From assembly GCF_000516985.1 (NCBI RefSeq), contig NW_006917095.1:3794942-3858941 (forward strand): DNA of 64,000 nucleotides, written 5' to 3'. This DNA is from Pestalotiopsis fici W106-1. Its lineage: Eukaryota > Ascomycota > Sordariomycetes > Amphisphaeriales > Sporocadaceae. A program made the translations under genes and the position numbers. Positions 55,310 to 64,000 of this stretch are shown here, in pieces. Under the pieces are notes generated by a model. That model made no database searches. It saw only the letters and a program-made list of their open reading frames with translations, and was not told the origin of the DNA. The first letter of the stretch is position 1. The number at the start of each line of letters is the position of its first letter.

Positions 55310-57577
55310 ACTCAATCTATATTATTCCATTGTAGTAATCGGAATGTAGTCCTTACCTACCTTAATATCGGCCTTAAGAAAGATAAAAGACTTTAGAAAA
55401 ATTCCCCTGTGTAATCTATCCATCTCGTTAATATTCAGACAGGTCATAATTCATAAGTAGGCAGAACCTCGCCGCAGACGGTGGTCGGGTCGTTTGAAGA
55501 GATCTTAACTCGGCCACAAAAACGTGTTTGCTTTTCATTAAACAATGACAACTATGGCCACGCAGAGGTTCATTTTTGCAAGAAGCCAATCTCTAAACAG
55601 TTAACAGCGCAGGAAGGCCAATCATTTACAGCCTTGGACTGCCACTGGTCGAAGCCTACCCCGTCATATGAGAACTAGACACCGCAATAGCCTGGAGCCA
55701 CCCAAGGCGTCCTTCGACAATGTAGCTTAATCCGGCCACGAAGCTTGCCATTTGCCATGATATTCTCGCCGCGGTATGGCCGATGTTCCTTGAAATGCCG
55801 AATTAACTCGTCCTTCCTACTTGCTCGTCTTGAGGCTTGCATATCTAGTCAGGGGCAGCGACCATTGCAACAAACGACAGCAGCCGAACCTTAATTTGCA
55901 GTAATGCAGCATGCTTGCATATAAAACTAAAACCTCCGCATTATCATAGATGGACGGATTTGGTCGCCTACTTCAATGAATTTCAGTCACTTTAACGATG
56001 GGTGTATGTGTTAATTAGTCTATGTCGATTCCCAAAAAAGCTGTTTATATGGAAAGGGTTTTGAGCTACGCCGATCATGTCGATAATTTTCCTAGGGCGA
56101 CAAGGGTTCGTACAACGGCAGCGTGGGGTGATCCGGAGCCTCAATTTCCTATTATAGCAACAACTCGCTCGGCAACTTCTCCGACGACGAACCGTCTATG
56201 CCACGGTACTACAAAATTGTGAAATGGGCTGCAAGATTCTGAAAGATGATATAGAGGGTATTTCTCTCTATTGTCCAATGTTTCAAAGTGGCCCGTGGTC
56301 CGTAAAAGTGAGCAGATTGTTATGGAAAAGCTGTCGCGTGTCTTATGCTATGTACAATGGCTGGGCGATTAAACCCACCTCCAGTTCACCTAACCGTTCC
56401 GTCATTGTGCCGGGCCGCATTGCCAACCACAAATAAGCTCGTTCGACCACCACTTTTCAAATCCAGTCCAATCAAAATAAAGAGGAAGAAGGCGAAAGAT
56501 AATAGTAATATTCCAACGCTATCATATTTTCCCTCGTCAAGTCTCCGAAACTCAGCAGCTGACCGAGCCACAATGACTTGTCTCTTCCCCCAACCCTACC
56601 CCACATATTAATATTAGTGTCTATAGAGATTCTGGAGTGTTCGGGGACATGTGATATCCTGTGCAGCCTCCGGAGTACTAGCCTCTTTGACGGGCCACAC
56701 ACACTGTTATAAAGGGCCGTTGAACAGCCCAACGAGCGTTGAAAAGTCTATTCCATGATTAATGCCTATGCAGGTACGATGCATCACGGGACATGCAAGT
56801 GATGACTGACATTTTCTCCGGCGATCTATGCACGATAAACCGAGATCCATCCACAACGTGTAAATTGCTCACCATGACTCGCACCTGCATTTTTTTTCTG
56901 TTTTCTGTGTGGAATCCATCTTACTACGAAAGCTAAACGGCGGTCAAAACTCGTGGTTGTTTGACCTGATGCATCTTGAACGGCGGCGCGGGAGAACGCG
57001 TGATCTCGAAAAGCTCTAGAAGGGTTCGTACAGTCAGTGTTCGTCACTTTACCGCGCACCCTACAACATCCGACAGGTTGGGTCTCTACCGTCTTTTCCA
57101 GCCATTCCTGGCCCGAGAATTGTATACCAAGAAGGTTCGGCCACGATGGTTTCTCGGCTTGAGTAAGAAATTGTGTATTAGCAAGTGGTGATCCTCCTAC
57201 CGCAGACAATGTGACCTCTGCGGATCACGAAAATCATCGTTGACCGCTAGCCATGCCAATGGACATGAAGAGATGGACGCACCCACTCTTGCCGGCTGGG
57301 TTGTATAGTCAGCTCCGCCTCCACAGACGGCTTTCCCGGCGGGTCATCACATGGCCTGCTTGGAAAAGGAGGATCGTGGAGTCGTCGTGGTGTAAGCCTT
57401 CTTGCCGAGCCGGCACTATTCAGATATATAACAAGTAGAATGTCGCCGCAGCTATACGTTTGAATTATCACCATTCCCATCCAAAAACAGTTCTCTGATC
57501 TTCTTCGGTACAATATTTTTGGTATTGAAGTTTGTTTGCCAACAATAGTCCATATTTTCTTGTTTGAGTCAGTCAGT
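55310..57577. other. Gene-free DNA and GH64 promoter
   Basis: No supported gene. Frames at 56022-56222, 56472-56732, 56826-57209 and 57247-57726 have no domains. The last few hundred bases should hold the promoter of the glucanase; an in-frame extension to 57536 begins with TTG and is not used. Confidence 0.45.
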
Positions 57578-58945
57578 ATGCGTTTCAGGCAAGACTTTGT
57601 ACTACCTTTGCTATCGATGCTTTGTGCATCTAGCTTTGCCGCACCGATGAAGGCCACACCCGGAACGGTCAACGACATTATCATCACCGAGGATAACACC
57701 GTCAACGGCACTGCTAGCCCTGTCAAGACTCAAACAAATCTTTCCAGTGGCAATGGTTCTTTTCAGATATCCATAACAAACAACATGGGCGCGAGTGGTG
57801 TCAATGCATACATCACTGGTCGAAACGCAGCTGGGTCTGTTGTTTTCCTTTCACCACAAGGGGGTTGGTACTATCCAGATCCTCATGGCAGTGCGGCTCC
57901 TGTTCAGATCACCGATGATGTCAAGTTGCCACTTGGCGGGGCTGGAAGCAGCAGCACATTTGCACTACCTGGGTACTTGAGCGCGGCTCGTGTATGGATT
58001 GCAGAAGGAGAACTGGATTTCTTCACTGTGGCTTCCAATGGTATTCAACTGGTTGAACCGTCATTTGCGAATCCCAAAGATCCCTCGACCGGTATCAACT
58101 GGGGCTTTGTGGAGTTGACATACCTCGCGGAGGGTCTCTGGGCAAACCTTTCCTTTGTCGACTTTGTTGGCCTTGTTATGGGCATGACCCTGACGCTTGG
58201 AAGCGGCGAGGTGCAAACCAGAAAGGGATTGCGATCAGATGCGATTGCAGGTATTTGCAAGGATCTTGTATCGCAAAGCAATGCCGACGGCCAACCCTGG
58301 GGTGACTTGTGCGTCACCGACGACAACGGCACCCCGCTGAGAATCGTGGCACCCAATATCTACCTCAGCGACGACGGAGACGCCTTTTCGGATTACTTCA
58401 ACCAGTACATTGACCAGGTGGTGAGTCTCTTGATACTATACAATGTGCATTAAAACCCTTACTGACATATAAAAATCTAGTGGTCTCGCTTTACATCTGA
58501 GCCTCTGACGATTGACACTCAGTCCGATCCGGGCTTGGTCAAGTGCAATGTCCAGGGCGGCAACAACCTCTTCTGTGACGGCGATAACCGAAGCTATAGC
58601 AAACCCTCAGCCGCGGATATCTTTGGCTGCAACTCTGGTCCATTCGCCATCATTGATGGGGATAATGCAGTCCACAAAGCTGTTGTTCCACGACTTTGCG
58701 CTGCCTTCAACCGAGGCACATTCCTCCAAGATGGAGGAAATGTTCAACCAAAGCAGCCTAGCAGCGATTACTACCAGTCAAACCCCAACAACCATTACTC
58801 CCGTATCATCCACCAATACGAGACTGATGGACAAGGCTACGCATTCTCTTACGACGATGTCAACCCCGATGGAGAGAACTCAGCTGGCCTCGTGGCTGGC
58901 CCAGACCCTCGATTGCTGCACATTGTCCTCGGAGGCATTCAGTAA
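57578..58945 (+). CDS. GH64 endo-beta-1,3-glucanase, secreted
   Basis: Two exons, 57578-58420 and 58481-58945, giving 435 aa. A signal peptide (MRFRQDFVLPLLSMLCASSF, cut near AAP) starts the protein. Beta-strand-rich sequence follows: SFQISITNNMGASGVNAYIT, QGGWYYPDPHG and LPGYLSAARVWIAEGELDFF. The segment GINWGFVELTYLAEGLWANL then SFVDFVG matches the active centre of glycoside hydrolase family 64; Glu179 and Asp195 stand 16 residues apart like the catalytic pair of the characterised bacterial enzyme. A C-terminal domain continues in exon 2 (NLFCDGDNRSYSKPSAADIF). These enzymes cut long beta-1,3-glucan chains, releasing pentasaccharides in characterised members, and in fungi may remodel or attack fungal cell walls. 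Family call is strong; physiological target is inferred. Confidence 0.9.
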
Positions 58946-59581
58946 GCATGGAGAGCAGCAAGTGGGACATCTTTGCGTGCCTATATCAACACATCTCATT
59001 ACTTGTCACAACTTCGCAGTTGTAATCAAGCAGGCACTCAGCCTTGTTTGTTCGATGTTTTTACTTTCTTCCTTTTTAAACATGTCTCTCGCTTTGGATA
59101 CCACTCTCGCTTGTCTTCAGCATTGTTTTGAGTTGCATTGCGTTTGCGGGTCGGGTTTTCATGGCATATACCACTATCTAGCATGATGACTATATGAAGC
59201 ATATACGAAGCATATAAACATGTAAATAAGACTCAGTCCGACAAGACAAAACCTACAAATCACGTCATCAATTATTCATTTAGCTTTTAACACGAAACAT
59301 TTCCTCAATCAGTATCAATTATAACATTCCAATCGACCGGCAAAGTTTGGCTTTATTATGACTTAACAATAGGCCAAATTTATCTCTGGCGTTTGACGAG
59401 TGGGTTGGCTGGTCATATTCTTTTTGCAACTTCTGTCGGCGCCGCGGTATCACAGAGATACGGACGAATGAGAACCATGAAATCACTCGAAGAAGCTGAA
59501 AGAGAGAGAAGACTCATATCTCGCGCATCTTTGTTATGTTTGGTATCGTTTCGATCATACATTTGACAGCAGAACTTCTCC
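58946..59581. other. Convergent 3' flanks
   Basis: Between the ends of the glucanase and the receptor gene. Expected 3' UTRs; no gene seen. Confidence 0.5.
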
Positions 59582-61394
59582 TCATGTGGCACTCTCCTTC
59601 CCTTGGTCGGGATAGCTATGCTTGACATCTTCCACCACGACCTTGGCCTCAATCTCCACCTCGATAACACTTTGATCTAGAGAACGACTTCTTCGAAGCG
59701 ACTCCTGACTTCCATGCCGGCCATGTTGACTTGAGGGCACGCTTGCACCCGCGGCGTTCAGTACTTGGCGTGGCGGCCACCAACATCGTGCTGAATTTCC
59801 ATCCGTATCGTTACCGCCCTGAACCATTACCATGTTGCCATACACTCTTTGAGGCGTTCTTAAGAACGCAAACTTTTCCAAACCGGTTTCTCGAATATCA
59901 TGGTCGCCAATGAAGATGATAGTAGTACTCCACAAAAGAACATTCAACCAGCCTGGCGAGAGGAAATTGTCAGTAGTGGTCAGATACATGCTCGCCAACA
60001 ACGGTGGCCACTCACCATGAGACGCAATCATTGCGCCAGCAATACCGTAAAAGACCCACCCCGGCTTTGTCCCAGTCATTGCAGCCATTCGACTAATGGC
60101 TAGAGGCGCAGTGCAGATAATGTAGATGATCTGATAAATGAGAAATGCTGGATGATGACCAGACGGCTTAGGTGGCTCGTTCTTCTCCCTCGCCTCCATG
60201 GAATCGCAGAGGACTTGTGGGAAATGCCGCGCTGATTGGTTATTCCGTTGAAGCGAGAACAACACCCACATCAAAAGACACACCGTAACGGCCATGGCGA
60301 CGAAAATCCAGAAATATTCAAGCCAGAGCGAATACACGGTGTACTTCGGGTTAACCCAGCACTGTTCCACAGTCAGTCAGTCAGTCAGTCAGCCTTGACA
60401 TGAGTAACTCCATCTCCGGATAGTACAAAGCTTACCCAGGCACCAGCTCGTGAGTAGAAACCGCCATGGTCTGCCCCGTTATGCGTGCTCAGGATACTGA
60501 TGAGAGGGAATGCGAAAGCAATGACCCATACAGTTCCCGTCAAGATATAAATGAGCATGCGGGGTAGTTTGTAACCCTTTACAATCGTAGTATACGTATT
60601 GACGCCTTCTCTCATGATTAGCCGTGAAATAAACACCAGCAGACATGGAATAGTGTTGATGTTTAATGACTCCGCCAGGACGAGATGGAAAGAAACATGG
60701 ACTTACTAATGAGAACTAACATTCCACTACACACAAGCTTTCCGACCTGCATAAACCAACCCTGGGCCCAGCAAGCAGCAGTGGGCACGAAAATGCCGTC
60801 TTCCTTGACCCATACCACTACAGAAATCGAGATCAGCAATCTCATCCTCAGCTGCCCATTTGCACGAAGGTCGTCAAGGTACTGCACAAGGCGATCGATA
60901 CACGTTGCCAAGATGCCCCAAGAGGGAGTGGAAAACAAGACCGAGCGCTGCTTACCACTCAATAAAAATGCCATGGCTTCTATCAGATTTGCACAGAGCA
61001 AATTATAAATGAGCATCAGCACAGGGTTCCATCTGTTGTCCTTGATCTCATGATGTCCATGTTCTTTCTCGAATCGTGGTGTCGGGGGCTCGCTGTTCGG
61101 TGGCGAAGGGAATTTTGCCTTGAGGAAAACATAGTGCCGCTCCTCGAGTCCGAGAGACAGATCATTTGTTCCATCTACTTCAGTCTGCCGCGTCGCCGCG
61201 TCGTCAATATTTTGTTGCTTGGTCTGTTTTACAACCACGTCCCATTTGATCAGGCGATATGTAATGTAGAGGACGAGAAGCGCAGTCGACACAAAAGAAA
61301 GCAAAGCCAAGGTTGTGACAGCAATCAGACCGTTTCGGACGGTTTTGGGCAGCGGAGCGAGCGTGCTGCCGTCGGCGGGAAGGTGTGAAGCCAT
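59582..61394 (-). CDS. Git3-like seven-helix (GPCR) membrane receptor
   Basis: Five exons: 60956-61394, 60707-60817, 60436-60605, 60016-60361 and 59582-59952, giving 478 aa. The start MASHLPADGSTLAPLPKTVR leads into TM1; a long hydrophilic loop precedes TM2 (NPVLMLIYNLLCANLIEAMA). TM3 contains CWAQGWFMQVGKLVCSGMLV and runs into NTYTTIVKGYKLPR. Later segments are YILTGTVWVIAFAFPLIS, YFWIFVAMAVTVCLLMWVLF and AFLIYQIIYIICTAPLAISR. The order and the CWAQGW motif fit fungal Git3/Gpr1-related nutrient or cAMP-receptor-like GPCRs, which signal through G-alpha and cAMP. The C-terminal tail (about 100 aa) is hydrophilic and Ser-rich. Introns at 60818-60955 and 59953-60015 have no stop in frame; I removed them because the result restores the expected helices. 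Ligand unknown. Confidence 0.78.
60371..60391. repeat. AGTC tetranucleotide repeat in a receptor intron
   Basis: Five full AGTC units within the intron 60362-60435, close to the acceptor. It may vary in length between strains. Confidence 0.8.
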
Positions 61395-64000
61395 TGTCAC
61401 ATCCACCGAGTGGTGAATACTCCCAACAGGCCCAATATATTTCCACCTCAAGGCTTGATGCTGGGCTGGCCTGATCGCGACATTGACAGCCTGTGATCAA
61501 GGTCAAGTGAACCCGAGATGAAAAGAAACGAAGAAGATCACCCTGGTTGGTAGTGGGAAATGATGAGCAAGAGACGACAGGGAAGGGCATGGGTGACTAC
61601 TACCTCCTCCTACTGTTGTTGGATTGGCATGAACTCGACGAGGGTCAGAGCCCACTCAACTCCCCGCGTTTATGGCGGCAGAAGATGGGACCAGGCCGTT
61701 ATAAGCGACGGGACGGTCCTTCTTGAAGAACTCCATCAAACATTGCTACCTAGTATGTACTGTGTAAACGGTCGACCTATCCGGTGCAGAATCTAGCAGG
61801 GATTCCTGCTTGAAGCGAGGGCCCCCGGGAGATTTCCGCGCGAGAGCAACTGCACCTCAATCGGGGTCGGGAGATCCTAGCGGCTGCTGGCCATCCACAT
61901 CGAGGCGTTTCGGTCGGGAGCAGACAGATCCGTGCATGGTGCGGAGGCAAGCGATCCAATGATGAAGGCTTGAGACCTGGTTTAGAATCCCTGCACGCAA
62001 CCGTTGCTCCTCGACGGATTGCAGATGAACAAGTACCATGTAATACTACGCCCAACTTCACACCATTTTATCTCAAACCTCCTCTCCAGCTGCCAGCAGC
62101 CTTACCACATCGCCGTTCCTCCTTGGCTCGGAGAGGCGGCTTACGGCGGGCGGGTCCGCCTTGACCGCTAGCTTAGCTGAGCCTCAAGAGGGCGACAAGA
62201 AATAGACGGCGCACAACAGACGTCAAAGCGTGGTATTCGTGTTACTATATACTAGACTAGATAGGACGTTGAGATGATGTTTTTGCATATGCAGAAGCAG
62301 AACGTGGCTTGAGCCTACAGTAGTAGTGGTGGTAGTGGGACGAGTCATTCAAACCCATGTAGCTAAACCTTTCCCCATCTGCACTGGGATAATCTTAGAA
62401 ACATTGTTTCTGGAGGCCACATACGAGTTAGTACTCCCCAGAATCCCCAACGCTCACCTTGTCTGTCTGTCTGTTGAAGACGCCGGCGATCCTTCACCCT
62501 TTGGACAGTGTGATTACAGTCTGGGTCATCGTGGACCGCTTGGGACACTGGTACACTGGGAGTTACTAAATATACCTATTGACCGAGAATAGTCAATGGT
62601 ACGCCTATGGTTAGTTCTAGAGTAAAGGCTACTATAATTGCAAAACACAGGCATCTAACTAGGCAGACACACATGTTGGGCGCGCTGACTAGCATGATAG
62701 CTTAAACAATCTAGATGCGTCCATATTCTCTCGGTGAAACAAAGGCTGCACAAAAGTCTGTGTGCTGGTGTCGTTATGCCATCAAGTGTCTCGCGAGCAC
62801 CGTGCGATTTACTTTTCGACTCTGGCGTATTCCTCCGGTCCCTCATACTGACTGGGGGGCTGAAAGTAAGGATGACCTTAACCGAGACTATAACGCGCGA
62901 CCATCGTTGATCATTTGCACGAGAGGACACCGTCAACAATGGCGACTCACAATACTCGTGGCACTCGACTGCAATGATTAAGCACGAGGGGGCATCTCAG
63001 AAGCAGTAATCAAGCAAGATACTAAAATGGTGAACCGACTCTATTGTATTCCCACAGAATAGAGGGAAACGCATGCATGGTTTGGGCAGACTGACTACCA
63101 AGGACTTTTCCTGCGAGTGCTCTGCATAAAACCTCCCAAGTCCCGATCCTTCGACTGCGCCAGCACTTTGCACGACAGAACCGAGGCGCAAGCATCGAAT
63201 TCAACACAGTATAACATACGACCATGTGCACATCTCGACAGCTATATCGCAAATTATGAATCATACTTATTACCCTTTGTAGACTCGGAGAGAAGCGATA
63301 CAAGTCACCACCGAGAGGCCACCGGTGTTTCGTCTCATCCCATTTAGTAAGATAACAAGGACTAAATATGACACTCGAAAGTGTCTTGGCCCCAAAAGAC
63401 ACGATCAAGTCATATGAATTAGCGTCCTCCACTCAAAATGTCCTGCATGAATAAATACAAACGTTGGTCGGCATCGCACTTGAAGATGCTTTGAGAATCT
63501 GCCTAGAATCCTTAGTTGAGACAATAGGTCGCCCATAGGCTCTTAATGGCTCCTCGAGGGGTCTGGTATCAACAGGGCGCCTCGCAGCAAGATAGCTGAT
63601 TGGTCACGAGCGGTGTATGTGCCACAGAAGGAGGTCTCATCGAAGTTGTCATATGACTGATTTGGGCTTGTCTATCCAGTAGATGTTTATAACGTCTGCA
63701 TCTGTCTTACCATTACTCATATTGGGCCATGTCTGCGGAGGTGCCGATAAATGTGTCAAGAAAAGGAACGACGTCTGCCAATCATCCTCAAGCTCTAGTC
63801 ATGGAGGTCGGAACCCTGTGATATCATTCTAGCTACAGCTGCTCATGCATTTTGATGACTCAAGTCAACTTCTTGCGTTTGTGTCTCAGTCTGAATGCTA
63901 TGCCAGGTCATGTCTGCCACTCATTTCAACAATCTTTGCTCGAACCTCCAATGCAATTTGTGCACCAGTGCGACAAAATTGCATGTGATATGTTAGCGTA
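61395..64000. other. Gene-free right end
   Basis: Promoter of the receptor gene, then about 2.3 kb without a supported gene. The frame at 63022-63432 (minus) begins with GTG and has no domain; others are shorter. Nothing else seen. Confidence 0.45.

Noticed and set aside
63022..63432. 136-codon minus-strand open frame
   Set aside because: Starts with GTG, no domain, no supporting context.

Overview
This window is nuclear DNA from a filamentous ascomycete (Pezizomycotina). Short 50-150 nt spliceosomal introns, a RID-type cytosine methyltransferase, a lone dispersed 5S rRNA gene and the gene repertoire point to Sordariomycetes, probably Hypocreales. Species cannot be fixed from the sequence. 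Genes lie on both strands without operons. Most exon limits below come from reading GT/AG (one GC/AG) sites and joining frames to recognisable protein families. No transcript data were available.

Left part (1-17.6 kb), mostly housekeeping: 5' end of a secreted M28 leucine aminopeptidase (-, runs off the edge); RID-like DNA methyltransferase (+); GON7-like KEOPS subunit (+); Vam6/Vps39 tethering subunit (-); mitochondrial phosphate carrier (-); a 134-aa basic/acidic fungal protein with a GC-AG intron (+); a gluconokinase-like protein with a broken P-loop (+); a sugar-type MFS transporter (-).

Middle (17.6-37.3 kb): a gene-poor stretch holding a sharply AT-rich block (about 19.5-20.2 kb; possible RIP relic) next to an FAD monooxygenase (-); then an SPX/SLC13 phosphate transporter (+), an HbrB/Bit61-type TORC2 subunit (+) and, after 4.4 kb of non-coding DNA, a PtaB/LIM-binding (SEUSS-like) morphogenesis co-regulator (+) with a very long Gln/Ala tract.

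Right part (37.3-64 kb), gene-sparse: a 53-codon microprotein candidate (-), a single-pass membrane protein with Cys-rich ectodomain (-), a capsule-synthesis/GT32-like glycosyltransferase (+), an 86-aa three-exon small protein (-), a small secreted protein (+), the autophagy protein ATG8 (-), a 119-nt 5S rRNA gene with TATA element and T-run (+), a decayed short-chain dehydrogenase with a 25-nt A run (+), a GH64 beta-1,3-glucanase (+) and a Git3-like seven-helix receptor (-).

No biosynthetic cluster or clearly new multi-gene system was found. The most interesting points are three SUMO-interacting-motif-like segments in the RID-type methyltransferase, a 5S gene whose unusual bases keep its helices paired, the AT-rich block and decayed dehydrogenase in a genome that encodes the RIP enzyme, several in-frame stop-free introns that would mislead gene prediction, and two small proteins that simple ORF scanning misses.
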